Source: Amycolatopsis bullii
Lineage (GTDB): Bacteria; Actinomycetota; Actinomycetes; Mycobacteriales; Pseudonocardiaceae
DNA: 64,000 bases
Assembly (NCBI RefSeq): GCF_014654205.1
Contig: NZ_BNAW01000009.1
Span: 1 to 64,000 of the forward strand
Direction of reading: 5' to 3'
The notes beneath the pieces were generated by a model. The model ran no database searches. It was not told where the DNA came from and saw only the letters and a list, made by a program, of their open reading frames with translations. The translations under genes and the position numbers were made by a program. Shown here one piece after another: positions 1 to 8,628 of this stretch (its first letter is position 1; every line of letters begins with the position of its first letter).

Positions 1-14
1 GCCGGCAGCACCGC

Positions 15-40
15 GTCAAGGCGGGAAAGCGTGCCTTGAC
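15..40. repeat. 8-bp-arm inverted repeat GTCAAGGC/GCCTTGAC
   Basis: GTCAAGGC at 15-22 is perfectly complementary to GCCTTGAC at 33-40 around a 10-base loop. There is no T-run, so it is not an obvious rho-independent terminator. It may be one copy of a dispersed intergenic palindrome, but I noticed no second copy in this window. Confidence 0.5.
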
Positions 41-257
41 CCGGCGCCACCGGCCGTGTTCTGGCTTCGGATCGGGGTGCAGGGAGGGGGCTGGGTGGGG
101 TGCGGGTTGGGGCGTCAGCGTCTCGTTCACGTCGATGAGGCGCATTTTGAAGGCCCCGCTCGTAACCAGACAGGCCCCACCGCTCCCTGGGGGCTGACCC
201 CGGTCCAGTCTATCGGCCGGCTCTGACAAAACCGCCCGGAAAGCCGTTCGGCCGCCC

Positions 258-291
258 GCTTGTCCACAGCGCGGCGATCTTGTGGACAAGC
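258..291. promoter_or_regulatory. Inverted pair of DnaA-box-like 9-mers
   Basis: GCTTGTCCACA (258-268) and TGTGGACAAGC (281-291) form a perfect 11-bp-arm inverted repeat with a 12-base loop. Each arm contains TTGTCCACA, which matches the DnaA box form preferred in high-GC actinobacteria. Two boxes alone do not make an origin, and no dnaA or dnaN gene is in the window. It could titrate DnaA or simply be a hairpin. Confidence 0.4.
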
Positions 292-329
292 GGCCGGCGG
301 CAAGGTCACGAACGATTATTCGAGACATC

Positions 330-391
330 GGAGGTCGCGAATGACTCATTCGGGACCCCCGGGTGTCCTGAATGAGTCATACACGACCTCC
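330..391. repeat. Long interrupted palindrome built on ATGACTCATTC
   Basis: The left arm is 330-356 and the right arm 365-391, with an 8-base loop. The inner arms ATGACTCATTCGGGAC (341-356) and GTCCTGAATGAGTCAT (365-380) match at 15 of 16 positions. After a 3-base break the outer arms GGAGGTCG (330-337) and CGACCTCC (384-391) match perfectly. There is no T-run. Length and symmetry suggest a mobile or dispersed intergenic palindrome, or a protein-binding cruciform, rather than a terminator. Confidence 0.6.
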
Positions 392-434
392 AACCTCCAA
401 CCGAGCCGACCCGCCCCGATCCCAGAGCACGAAA

Positions 435-462
435 AAGCCCCGCACCCCAAGGCGCGGGGCTT
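435..462 (-). terminator. Rho-independent terminator of leuB
   Basis: A 9-bp perfect stem (435-443 with 454-462, core GCCCCGC/GCGGGGC) is followed on the minus strand by a run of T. It lies just past the leuB stop codon. Confidence 0.85.
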
Positions 463-474
463 CCCCGAAAAGAA

Positions 475-1515
475 TCAACCGGCAGTGCGCACGTTCGACG
501 AAACCAGCGCCGCCAGCCGGTCCCCGATCGCCTGCGTTGCCCCCGGCGAAGCCTGGTCCCGCGTCGCCAGGTCGAACGCCACCGACGCCTCGATCCGCCG
601 CGCCGCCTCCTTCTGGCCCAGGTGGTCCAGCAGCAGCGCCACCGACAGCACCGCCGCCGTCGGGTCGGCCAGGCCCTGTCCCGCGATGTCCGGCGCCGAA
701 CCGTGCACCGGCTCGAACATGCTCGGGTTGCGGCGGGTCATGTCGAGGTTGCCGCTGGCCGCCAGGCCGATGCCGCCGGTCACCGCGGCCGCGAGGTCGG
801 TGATGATGTCGCCGAACAGGTTGTCCGTCACGATCACGTCGAACCGCGACGGGTCGGTGACCAGGTGGATGGTCGCCGCGTCCACATGGGAGTACGCGAC
901 CGTCACCTCAGGGTGCTCCAGCGAAACCTCTTCGACGATCCGCGACCACAGCGAACCGGCGAACGAGAGCACGTTCGTCTTGTGCACCAGCGTCAGGTGC
1001 TTGCGCGGGCGGGCCTCGGCGCGGTTGAACGCGTCCGCGACCACGCGCCGGACACCGAACGCGGTGTTGACGCTGACCTCGGTCGCGATCTCGTGCTCGG
1101 TGTCCTTGCGGATCAGGCCACCCGTGCCCGCGTACGGGCCTTCGGTGCCTTCGCGCACGACGACCATGTCGACGTCGCCGGCGTCGGCCAGCGGTCCCCG
1201 GACACCCGGGTACAGCCGCGCCGGGCGCAGGTTGACGTGGTGGTCCATCTCGAACCGCAGGCGCAGCAGCAGGCCGCGCTCGAGGATGCCGCTCGGCACC
1301 GTCGGGTCGCCGACCGCGCCCAGCAGGATCGCGTCGTGCTGGCGGAGCTCGCCGAGGACCGACTCCGGGAGCAGCTCACCGGTCGAGTGCCATCGCGCCG
1401 CGCCGAGGTCGTAGTTCGTGATCTCCGCCGTCGGTACTACCTCGCCGAGCACCTTCAGCGCCTCGGAGACCACCTCGGGCCCGATCCCGTCTCCTGGGAT
1501 CACCGCGAGCCGCAT
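475..1515 (-). CDS. leuB: 3-isopropylmalate dehydrogenase
   Basis: LeuB oxidises and decarboxylates (2R,3S)-3-isopropylmalate to 2-oxoisocaproate with NAD+, the third step of leucine synthesis in the cytosol. The 346-residue product begins [16 protein letters not shown], the nucleotide-fold start of the isocitrate/isopropylmalate dehydrogenase family. It carries the substrate and metal signature [14 protein letters not shown] and a [10 protein letters not shown] motif near the C-terminal third. Its size matches the compact actinobacterial LeuB. The frame stays open upstream to 1605, but ATG 1515 has a GGAGG about 8 bases ahead and starts exactly at the conserved core. It is monocistronic, with a terminator downstream, and lies close to serA and ilvCNB as in mycobacteria. 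Confidence 0.96.
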   Translation of the reverse strand: MRLAVIPGDGIGPEVVSEALKVLGEVVPTAEITNYDLGAARWHSTGELLPESVLGELRQHDAILLGAVGDPTVPSGILERGLLLRLRFEMDHHVNLRPARLYPGVRGPLADAGDVDMVVVREGTEGPYAGTGGLIRKDTEHEIATEVSVNTAFGVRRVVADAFNRAEARPRKHLTLVHKTNVLSFAGSLWSRIVEEVSLEHPEVTVAYSHVDAATIHLVTDPSRFDVIVTDNLFGDIITDLAAAVTGGIGLAASGNLDMTRRNPSMFEPVHGSAPDIAGQGLADPTAAVLSVALLLDHLGQKEAARRIEASVAFDLATRDQASPGATQAIGDRLAALVSSNVRTAG

Positions 1516-1677
1516 CCACACACCTCCGTCGACCGGACCACCGGCCGCACCGATGGCCCACCGCAACAAAACGCCAGCAGCCGGAAGGTTACCGGCCGTA
1601 GACAAACCGCCGTAGCCGCACCACCCTTATGTCGCATCCTCCCACGGGGTGAGACACCCAATCGGGTGAATACAAAC

Positions 1678-1713
1678 GGGGCGCCCCCGGCGGAAATCCG
1701 CCGGAGACGCCCC
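1678..1713 (-). terminator. Hairpin after the S8 protease gene
   Basis: GGGGCG (1678-1683) pairs with CGCCCC (1708-1713), and CCGGCGG (1687-1693) with CCGCCGG (1698-1704). This gives a strong interrupted stem 30 bases past the protease stop. On the minus strand it is followed by a weak T-rich tail. The rest of 1516-1743 holds the leuB promoter region; I could not pick a clear -10/-35 pair. Confidence 0.65.
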
Positions 1714-1743
1714 TGGTCCTGCACAAATCGATCTTGCCGGGGA

Positions 1744-4700
1744 CTAGCGGTGACCAGCCCCGATCGGCTGACGCTCGTTCCCCGGCCGGGCGCCCTGCGC
1801 CGCGTCCACCTTGACCACGTTCGCCCGGTTGCCCGCGGCGTTGTGGTGTTCGATGGCCAGCAGCCCGAGGGCGTTGTCGGCCGCGGCTGACGCCGCGTTC
1901 CGCGTCACGACCAGCGCCGTGCCCGGCTTCGCGACGTAGCCCAGCGCGGCGTCGCCGCCGCCCTGCACCGTGTAGCCCGGCGCGAGCGCGTCGAACGAAA
2001 GCGGCGTGCCGACGTAGTCGATCAGCCCGTTCGTGGTGCCCGGCGCGACGTAAAAACCGCTCACGCCCACCGTGTAGGAGATGCGGTGGGAGTCGGCGTT
2101 CGCGTCGATGCCCAGCGCGGCCAGGGAAACCGGCAGCGTGAGCACGTTCGTGTCGAACACGTTGGTGTCGACGTCGCCGAGCTGGCCGTTGACCGCCTGG
2201 ACGTCCACGGTCGGGAAGCCCGGCTTCAGCGCGACCGTGTTGGCCAGGAGGACGTCGGTCGACGTCGCCTTGGTCACGTAGGTCTCGAAGTCCGGCTGCC
2301 CGTCCCCGGTCGTGTCGATGTCGACGAACGGCGAGGTATTGCTGCCGATGTTCGCCCAGTCACCCCAGGTGGACAAGCCGAACGCGAGGATCGCGTTCTC
2401 CGGCTCGCCCTGGGCCTTCGCCAGCGGAGCGGTCGACGCCGCGCCGATGTAGCGGAGATCGCCGCCCTTGGCCGTGTTGTTCAGCGTGCAGTCGGTGACC
2501 ACGTCCGCGTCGCACTCGGGCAGCTGCGGGGACTCCGCCTGCAGCTCGAGCACGCTGATCAGCGAGCGGTACCGCTGCGCGCCACTGCCCTGGTCGACAC
2601 CCTTGCCGGTCAGGTTCAGCACGGCCTGCGTAGCGTCCGGAGCGAACTTCACCGACGGCGGCGTCGAAATCGTCGACACCGGCTTCGGCGCGGAGTAGAC
2701 CGAGACCCGCAGCGGCACCTTGGCCCCGCTGACCGGCGTGAAGGCGACGCGCCCGGAGGCGTCCGCGACGAACTGCCGGGCCAGGCCGGCCTGGGTGGCG
2801 GCCATGGTCGGGTCCATGACCTTGCGCAGCGCCTTGGCGTCGGTGATCTTCAGCGTCACCTTCACCTTGGCCGTGCCGCGCGGGGTCAGCTTGACCGACG
2901 GCTTGTCCACTGTGTACTCGACACCCGACAGCGCGTTGACCGCCTGGTAGGCCACCGAGTACTCGGCGGGCGTGACGCCCTTGTTGACCAGCTTGACGGT
3001 CTTCGACAGCGTCACCGGACCGGCCGCCTCGACCGTGCCGAAGCTGACGCTGACCGCGCCCGGGTCGTCGACGACGTAGGCGAGCACCTGGTTGTCCAGC
3101 GCCGCCTTCGCGTCGATCCGGCCGCTGCCGACGCGCTGCGGCGCGTAGGTGTGGCCCGCACCGTCGGAGACGTCGTGGCCGGCGGTGTCGATGACCGACG
3201 CCTTGACCTCCTCGACCGACCAGTCGGGGTGCGACTGGCGGACCAGCGCGGTGATGCCCGCGGTGTGCGGGGCGGCCATCGACGTGCCGCTCAGCACCGT
3301 GCGGCCGTTGCCGCTGCCGCGGAAGGCCGAGGTGATCGTGTCACCCGGCGCGGCGACGTCCGGCTTGACGGCCGGCCCGCGGGTGCCGCGCGAGGTGAAC
3401 GAGCTCGGGGTGTCGACGATCGTCTTGTCGTAGGTCTGGATCGAGGCGCGGCCGGCGCCGTAGAGCCGGACCTGCAGCGTGCCCGCGGTCAGCGCCGCGC
3501 GCAGCGTCTTCGTGGCGGACCCGGTGAACTGGAACATCGGGATCGCGGCGTTGCCCGCGATGCCCGCGCTGAAGTGCTCCAAAGTGGACGAAAGCAGCGC
3601 GCCCTTCGCCCCGGCGGCCTGCGCGTTGTTGGCGCGGGCGGCCGAACCGCAGGCGCGGGTCGCGTCGTTGTCGTCCCACTCCAGGAAGACGAACTTGCCG
3701 GCCGCCTTCGCCTTGTCCTCGGCGGAGTACGGCGCGCAGCCCGCGGCGTTCGCCGCCGAGAGGGCCACGACCGGCGCGGTGACGTCCAGCGTGTCGTAGC
3801 CGGTGTAGTTCTGGCTGTACTGGCCGGTCTTCTGGCCCGCGGCGGTCGTCGGGGCCTTGACCTCGGCGGCGTCGCGCAGGATGCCGGCGTCGCGGGTGCT
3901 GGCGACGGTGAGCGCTTCGGGGGTGTTGCCCGGAGAGCCGGCGATGTCGTTGATGTCGCCGCCGTTGCCCGCGGAGATCACCGGGAGCACGTTGTTCGCG
4001 GCGAGCTTGCGCACGAACAGCGAGTCCGGGTCGTCCGGCGCGCCGAAGTCGGAGCCGAGCGAGAGGTTGACGATGTCGAGGTGGTCGGTGAAGTCGCCGT
4101 CGCCGTCGGGGTCGAGCGCCCAGTCCAGCGCCTGCGAGGTGACGTTCGTCGAGCCGGTGCAGCCGAACACCTTGATCGCGTAGAGCAGCGACTTCGGGGC
4201 CGTGCCCGGGCCGATCTGCATCGCGTCGACCTTCTTGGCGTCCAGCTTCTTGTAGTCGCCCTTGAACGTCTTGCCGTCGGCGGTGACGCCGAAGCCGCCG
4301 ATGGTGCCGGCGACGTGCGTGCCGTGCTCACCGCAGGCGAGCGGGTTCGGGTCCGGCTTCGGGGTGGTCTTGCCGGCCGTGGCGGCGTCGTAGTCGTCGC
4401 CGACGAGGTCGGTGCCGCCGACGACCTTGGCGCTCGGGAAGAGCGGGGTCGGCTTGGTGGGATCGACGCTCTTGTAGGCGGCCTGCGTGCCGGGGCCGCC
4501 GAAGTCGGCGTGGGTGTAGTCGATGCCGTCGTCGATGACGCCGACGCGGACGCCGTCGCCGAACTTGCCGGTCTGCTGCCAGGCGGTGAGCGTGTTGGTC
4601 AGCTGCTCGGCGCTGGCGTTGGTGCGGGTCTTCGGCACGACCGTGCGCACGGCGACGACGTCGGCCCGCTTCGCGACCTCGCGCAGCTTCGCGGCGTCGG

Positions 4701-5121
4701 CGGTGACGACCACGCCGGGAACGGCGTTGGCGGTCTGGGTGACGACCTGCGGCTTGGCGTCGGCCGCGCGCAGCTGGCCGACGACGGCGTCCACGGCCGC
4801 CGCGGTGTCGGCCTTGGCCGCCTTGGCGGCCCGCTTGGCCTGCTCCTTGCCCTGCGGCTGCGCGTCGGCGAACGCGTCGACGGCCGGCTTCTTGGCCAGC
4901 TCGACGAACGCGGTGACCCGGCCCTGCGCGGCCCCCAGGCGCGGCGACAGCTTCCCCTGCAGCTTCGCGTCGTCGATCTTGGCGGGTGCGACGCCTTCCG
5001 CGAGCTGCGCGCCCTGTGCCGGATCAGGACTGGCGCTCGCGACCGGCGCCCCGAGCGCGGCCGCCAGAACGACGGCGAAGGCCGCCGTCGTGGCGCGCGC
5101 GGGGAGGCGGGATCTGCTCAT
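1744..5121 (-). CDS. Secreted S8 (subtilisin-like) serine protease with PA insert
   Basis: A large exported peptidase of 1125 residues. Residues 1-31 form a Sec signal peptide: arginines, then a hydrophobic AAFAVVLAAALG core and an ASA-type cleavage site. The catalytic triad is visible: Asp near 197 (VGVIDDGIDY), His near 266 (GEHGTHVAG) and Ser near 614 (GTSMAAPHTAG). A protease-associated (PA) domain sits at about 430-560, between His and Ser. A propeptide-like region precedes Asp, and about 480 residues of beta-rich, fibronectin-like C-terminus follow Ser. ATG 5121 was preferred to the open frame back to 5175 because it has AAGGGG upstream and starts the signal peptide. The natural substrate is unknown. 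A CCTAC/GTAGG palindrome at 5259-5272 in the upstream region could be an operator. Confidence 0.9.
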   Translation of the reverse strand: MSRSRLPARATTAAFAVVLAAALGAPVASASPDPAQGAQLAEGVAPAKIDDAKLQGKLSPRLGAAQGRVTAFVELAKKPAVDAFADAQPQGKEQAKRAAKAAKADTAAAVDAVVGQLRAADAKPQVVTQTANAVPGVVVTADAAKLREVAKRADVVAVRTVVPKTRTNASAEQLTNTLTAWQQTGKFGDGVRVGVIDDGIDYTHADFGGPGTQAAYKSVDPTKPTPLFPSAKVVGGTDLVGDDYDAATAGKTTPKPDPNPLACGEHGTHVAGTIGGFGVTADGKTFKGDYKKLDAKKVDAMQIGPGTAPKSLLYAIKVFGCTGSTNVTSQALDWALDPDGDGDFTDHLDIVNLSLGSDFGAPDDPDSLFVRKLAANNVLPVISAGNGGDINDIAGSPGNTPEALTVASTRDAGILRDAAEVKAPTTAAGQKTGQYSQNYTGYDTLDVTAPVVALSAANAAGCAPYSAEDKAKAAGKFVFLEWDDNDATRACGSAARANNAQAAGAKGALLSSTLEHFSAGIAGNAAIPMFQFTGSATKTLRAALTAGTLQVRLYGAGRASIQTYDKTIVDTPSSFTSRGTRGPAVKPDVAAPGDTITSAFRGSGNGRTVLSGTSMAAPHTAGITALVRQSHPDWSVEEVKASVIDTAGHDVSDGAGHTYAPQRVGSGRIDAKAALDNQVLAYVVDDPGAVSVSFGTVEAAGPVTLSKTVKLVNKGVTPAEYSVAYQAVNALSGVEYTVDKPSVKLTPRGTAKVKVTLKITDAKALRKVMDPTMAATQAGLARQFVADASGRVAFTPVSGAKVPLRVSVYSAPKPVSTISTPPSVKFAPDATQAVLNLTGKGVDQGSGAQRYRSLISVLELQAESPQLPECDADVVTDCTLNNTAKGGDLRYIGAASTAPLAKAQGEPENAILAFGLSTWGDWANIGSNTSPFVDIDTTGDGQPDFETYVTKATSTDVLLANTVALKPGFPTVDVQAVNGQLGDVDTNVFDTNVLTLPVSLAALGIDANADSHRISYTVGVSGFYVAPGTTNGLIDYVGTPLSFDALAPGYTVQGGGDAALGYVAKPGTALVVTRNAASAAADNALGLLAIEHHNAAGNRANVVKVDAAQGARPGNERQPIGAGHR

Positions 5122-5309
5122 GAGTCGGCCCCTTACTCGAGGTCTGGACCCGAACCTGCCTGCCGCTCCTGACACCCCCGACGGTGAAGCGCGGCGCAGC
5201 GCCGTCCCTCGACGACGCGTGGTTCAACCTCGCGCAGAGAACCTAATCCCCCAAAACACCTACTTAGGTAGGCAAAGGACTCCGTTATGTAGTTGTGATT
5301 GCGCACGAA

Positions 5310-5335
5310 GACCCCCTGCCGGGTGACAGGGGGTC
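5310..5335 (-). terminator. serA terminator hairpin
   Basis: GACCCCCTG (5310-5318) and CAGGGGGTC (5327-5335) form a perfect 9-bp stem 15 bases past the serA stop. There is no long T-run, so termination may be partial. The rest of 5122-5350 is the upstream region of the S8 protease. Confidence 0.7.
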
Positions 5336-5350
5336 CTCGAAAGTGTTACG

Positions 5351-6949
5351 TCAGTTGAAGTCCACCGCGCGGATCGTGTGCGCCCCGACCGAAGCGCCGA
5401 TCGGCTCCAGCAGGTGCGCGTCGATGTGGCGGTCGACGCGCAGCAGCATCACCGCGTCCGAGCCGTCGGTGGTCTGGCTGATCTGCGCGGCCTCGATGTT
5501 GATGCCGGCCTCGCCGAGCAGCGTCCCGACGCGGCCCATCACGCCCGGGCGGTCCGGGTACTCGACCAGCAGCACGGTGCCCTCGGCGCGCAGGTCGAAG
5601 CCGCGGCCGTTGACCTCGACCAGCTTCTCGACCTCGTCCAGGCCGGTCACCGAACCGGACACGGTGAGCACCGAGCCGTCCGCGTGCACCGCGCGCACCG
5701 TGACCAGGCTGCGGAACTTGGGGCTCTCCGGCTCGGTCTCCAGCTCGACCTGCACGCCCAGCTTCTCCGCCAGCTGCGGCGCGTTGACGAAGGTGACCTG
5801 GTCCTCGACCACGCCGGTGAAGACCCCGCGCAGCGCCGCCAGCTGCAGCACACCGGTGTCCTCGTTCGAGATCTCGCCCTTGACCTGCACGGTCACCGAC
5901 GTCGGCGACGTCGGGTTGAGCGCCGTCAGCAGCTGGCCGAGCTTCTGGACCAGCGACAGGTACGGGCGGACGTGCTCGCCGACCGCACCGCCGCCGGTGA
6001 CGTTCACCGCGTCCGGCACGAAGTCGCCGCGCAGGGCCAGCAGCACCGACTTCGCGACGTCGGTGCCCGCGCGGTCCTGCGCCTCGGCCGTGGAGGCGCC
6101 CAGGTGCGGCGTCACGACGACGTTCTCCAGCTCGAACAGCGGGCTGGACGTGGTCGGCTCGGTGACGAAGACGTCGACGCCGGCGCCGCCGACGTGGCCC
6201 GAGCGCAGCGCGTCGGCCAGGTCTTCCTCGACGATCAGCCCGCCGCGGGCGGCGTTGACGATGATGACGCCCGGCTTGGTCTTCTTCAGCGCCTCGGCGT
6301 CGATGAGGCCCTTGGTCTCCGGGGTCTTCGGCAGGTGGATGGAGATGGCGTCGGCGCGGCTCAGCAGCTCGTCGAGGGTGACGAGCTCGATGCCCAGTTG
6401 CGCGGCGCGGGCGGCCGAGACGTAGGGGTCGTAGGCGATGAGCTTCGTGTCGAAGGCGGCCAGGCGCTGGGCGAACAGCTGACCGATCTTGCCGAGGCCG
6501 ACCACACCGATGGTCTTGCCCTGGAGCTCGACGCCGGAGAACGAGCTGCGCTTCCACTCGCCGCCGCGGAGGCTCTGGTCGGCGGCCGGGACCCGGCGCG
6601 CGACCGCCAGCAGCAGGGCGACGGCGTGCTCGGCGGCGGAGACGATGTTCGACGTCGGCGCGTTGACGACCAGGACGCCGCGCTCGGTCGCGGCGGGCAC
6701 CTCGACGTTGTCGAGGCCGACGCCGGCGCGGGCGACGACCTTGAGCTGCGTGGTGGCCGCGAAGACCTCGGCGTTCACCTGGGTGGCGGAGCGGACCAGG
6801 AGCGCGTCGGCGCTCTTCACCGCCTCGAGCAGCGCGGACCGGTCCGTGCCGTCGACGTGCCGGACCTCCACCTCGTCACCGAAGACACTCAGCACGGAGG
6901 GGGCGAGCTTCTCCGCGATGAGGACGACGGGTTTATTGGGCTTGCTCAC
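5351..6949 (-). CDS. serA: D-3-phosphoglycerate dehydrogenase
   Basis: SerA catalyses the NAD+-dependent oxidation of 3-phosphoglycerate to 3-phosphohydroxypyruvate, the first step of serine synthesis. At 532 residues it is the long (type 1) form. It has an N-terminal substrate domain, an NAD fold with GLGKIG at 151-156, catalytic Arg235 (NAARGG), Glu264 (TEP) and His282 (TPHLG), an intervening regulatory (ASB) domain at about 320-450, and a C-terminal ACT domain at about 455-532. The last two domains mediate serine feedback inhibition in the M. tuberculosis enzyme. The start MSKPNKPVVLIAEKL aligns with the family. It is transcribed alone, with 125 bases separating it from the tetR gene upstream on the same strand. 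Confidence 0.97.
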   Translation of the reverse strand: MSKPNKPVVLIAEKLAPSVLSVFGDEVEVRHVDGTDRSALLEAVKSADALLVRSATQVNAEVFAATTQLKVVARAGVGLDNVEVPAATERGVLVVNAPTSNIVSAAEHAVALLLAVARRVPAADQSLRGGEWKRSSFSGVELQGKTIGVVGLGKIGQLFAQRLAAFDTKLIAYDPYVSAARAAQLGIELVTLDELLSRADAISIHLPKTPETKGLIDAEALKKTKPGVIIVNAARGGLIVEEDLADALRSGHVGGAGVDVFVTEPTTSSPLFELENVVVTPHLGASTAEAQDRAGTDVAKSVLLALRGDFVPDAVNVTGGGAVGEHVRPYLSLVQKLGQLLTALNPTSPTSVTVQVKGEISNEDTGVLQLAALRGVFTGVVEDQVTFVNAPQLAEKLGVQVELETEPESPKFRSLVTVRAVHADGSVLTVSGSVTGLDEVEKLVEVNGRGFDLRAEGTVLLVEYPDRPGVMGRVGTLLGEAGINIEAAQISQTTDGSDAVMLLRVDRHIDAHLLEPIGASVGAHTIRAVDFN

Positions 6950-7074
6950 GATGCGGCTCCCACTATCTGGTCATTTCCAGGACGCTCTGTGTCGACAAAC
7001 GGTCTCAGCACGTCGTTGTGCCCCGGTCGAGCGGGAGTTTAACCCGCGCGCCGGACCTGTGGCGTCGTCCGGTG

Positions 7075-7638
7075 TTAACTTGCCCGCAATCCCTCGAAAA
7101 CAAGAGCCAGCAGCCGCTGCATGCCCCCTTCGCCGGGCAGGTGCCCGCCCGCCCAGGATGCCGCGTGCAGCAACAGAAGCAGCTCGTGCGCCGTGACGTC
7201 CTCGCGGAGTTCGCCCGCGCGCTTCGCTCGTTCCACCAGTTGGGAACCGACCTCGCGCATGGCGTGGCAAGACTCGTACAACCGGGACGATTCGTCGTTC
7301 AGCGCATCGGCGGTGAGTTCGACCAGGCCGCGGAAGGTGCCGGTGGCGTCCCCGAGCCCGGCGAGCCACGAGTGCAGGGCGTTCAGCGGCTCGGGGTGGG
7401 TGAGCAGGGTGCGGGCCCGCTCGGCCTGGACGTCGAACCGGGCGCGCAGCAGCGTCTCGAGCAGCGCGTCCCGGGTCGGGAAGTGCCGGTAGAGGGTGCC
7501 GATGCCGACGCCGGCGCGGCGCGCGATGTCTTCCAGTGACGCCTCGACGCCGTGCTCGGCGAAGGCGCGCTGCGCCTCTTCGAGGAGGCGTTCGTAGTTG
7601 CGGCGGGCGTCCGCGCGCATCGGCTTCACATCGGTCAT
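7075..7638 (-). CDS. TetR-family transcriptional regulator
   Basis: A 187-residue one-component repressor. The N-terminal helix-turn-helix is clear at about residues 12-58, with the core SLEDIARRAGVGIGTLYRHF. The C-terminal ligand domain is divergent and gives no clue to the inducer. It is divergent from the two LLM oxidoreductase genes, separated by only 90 bases that contain two copies of a palindrome built from CGGAGGC/GCCTCCG. This arrangement strongly suggests that it represses both itself and the oxidoreductase operon. Residues 100-187 resemble the C-terminal domain seen in many Pseudonocardiaceae TetR proteins next to dehydrogenases. Confidence 0.92.
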   Translation of the reverse strand: MTDVKPMRADARRNYERLLEEAQRAFAEHGVEASLEDIARRAGVGIGTLYRHFPTRDALLETLLRARFDVQAERARTLLTHPEPLNALHSWLAGLGDATGTFRGLVELTADALNDESSRLYESCHAMREVGSQLVERAKRAGELREDVTAHELLLLLHAASWAGGHLPGEGGMQRLLALVFEGLRAS

Positions 7639-7667
7639 CGCCTCTCCGACTTTACCGGGTAGCCAAT

Positions 7668-7704
7668 CGGAGGCTGCCTCCGTATATTAACCGGAGGCAG
7701 CCTC
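7668..7704. promoter_or_regulatory. TetR operators over the LLM promoter
   Basis: CGGAGGCTGCCTCCG (7668-7682) is a self-palindrome. Its right half GGCTGCCTCCG (7672-7682) also pairs with CGGAGGCAGCC (7692-7702) across 9 bases. TATATT at 7683-7688, between the sites, is a good -10 candidate for the gene at 7729. Binding there would block RNA polymerase and could also silence the divergent tetR. Confidence 0.7.
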
Positions 7705-7728
7705 AGCTTACTGGAGGGAGTTTCGAGG

Positions 7729-8628
7729 ATGACCTTGATCGAAGACACGCGGGCGCGGCTCGGCGCGGTCGGCGCCTGGTTGCCGAGCGCGCCGCTGGCC
7801 CCGCCACCGGACGTCGAGCGCGCGGCGACGCGCCGGCTCGCCGAGGCCGGTTACCGCTCGGTCTGGAGCGGCGAAGGACCCGGCACGCGGGAGGTGTTCG
7901 CCCACTTCGGCGACCTGCTGGCCACCGTGCCGGACGTCGTGCTCGGCAGCGGTATCGCGAACCTGTGGGCCCGGCGCGGGACGACCGCGTACAAGGGCGC
8001 GGCGACGCTGGCCCGGTCCCACCCGGGCCGGTTCGTGTTCGGCATCGGCGCCGGGCACGCGGTCCAGGCGGCGAAGCTCGGCGAGGACTACCGGCCGCTC
8101 GACCGGATGCGGTCCTATCTGTCCGAAATGGACGATGCGGCGGCGGAAAACCCGTCCTCGGTCACGTTTCCGCGCGTGCTGGCCGCCGTCGGACCGAAGA
8201 TGCTGGCGCTCGCCCGCGACCACGCGGACGGCGCGCACCCGTTCGCCCAGCCGGTCTCGCACACGGCATACGCCCGCGAAATCCTCGGGCCGGGCAAGCT
8301 GCTGATCCCGCAGCAGACCGTGCTGGTGGGCAGCCGCGAGGACGCTCGCGAAAGCGTGCGGCGCCGGGTGGCGCAGGCGCGCGAGCACTCCGTCACCGTC
8401 TACCTCGCGGGCTGGAAACGGCTCGGCTACACCGACGCCGACATCGCCGGGCCGAGCGACCGGTTCGTCGACGACCTCGTCCTGTGGGGCGAGCCGGCGA
8501 CCATCGCGAAACGCCTCGGCGAGGTGCTCGACGCGGGCGCGGACCACGTGCTGCTGACCCCGGCGGCCCCGTCGTTCGAGTCCACTGTGGAAACCCTGCT
8601 CGACCTGGCTGCGGTGGTGACCCGATGA
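7729..8628 (+). CDS. LLM-class (F420-type) oxidoreductase, first of pair
   Basis: A 299-residue luciferase-like TIM-barrel oxidoreductase of the kind usually dependent on coenzyme F420 in actinobacteria. Supporting segments are the early YRSVWSGEGPG region, the barrel strand PDVVLGSGIANLW, the glycine-rich HPGRFVFGIGAGH, and the C-terminal DAGADHVLLTP typical of this family. The substrate cannot be told from sequence. ATG 7729 has GGAGGGAG about 10 bases ahead. Its stop overlaps the start of the next gene by 4 bases (ATGA), so the two are translationally coupled, and both are probably controlled by the divergent TetR. Confidence 0.88.
   Translation: MTLIEDTRARLGAVGAWLPSAPLAPPPDVERAATRRLAEAGYRSVWSGEGPGTREVFAHFGDLLATVPDVVLGSGIANLWARRGTTAYKGAATLARSHPGRFVFGIGAGHAVQAAKLGEDYRPLDRMRSYLSEMDDAAAENPSSVTFPRVLAAVGPKMLALARDHADGAHPFAQPVSHTAYAREILGPGKLLIPQQTVLVGSREDARESVRRRVAQAREHSVTVYLAGWKRLGYTDADIAGPSDRFVDDLVLWGEPATIAKRLGEVLDAGADHVLLTPAAPSFESTVETLLDLAAVVTR

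Larger units (their letters stand above)
1..474. other. Gene-free, palindrome-rich stretch at window start
   Basis: I find no convincing coding region here. The short open frames lack a ribosome binding site and have arginine-rich, shadow-like composition. The stretch holds three separate inverted repeats (15-40, 258-291 and 330-391), each entered separately, and ends in the leuB terminator. Whatever gene lies to the left does not visibly enter the window. Confidence 0.6.

Noticed and set aside
127..309. 60-codon minus-strand frame in the window start
   Set aside because: It has no ribosome binding site, crosses the inverted DnaA-like boxes and has biased, shadow-like composition.
1..474. 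Chromosomal replication origin
   Set aside because: Only two DnaA-like boxes, no AT-rich unwinding region, and no dnaA, dnaN or gyrB nearby.
1516..1743. Leader peptide or T-box before leuB
   Set aside because: I found no Leu-rich short frame and no specifier-like structure with an antiterminator in this stretch.
2086..5172. Long plus-strand open frame of 1028 codons opposite the S8 protease
   Set aside because: It lies wholly antisense to a gene with a signal peptide and catalytic triad, and its Arg/Val/Gly-rich composition is that of a shadow frame.
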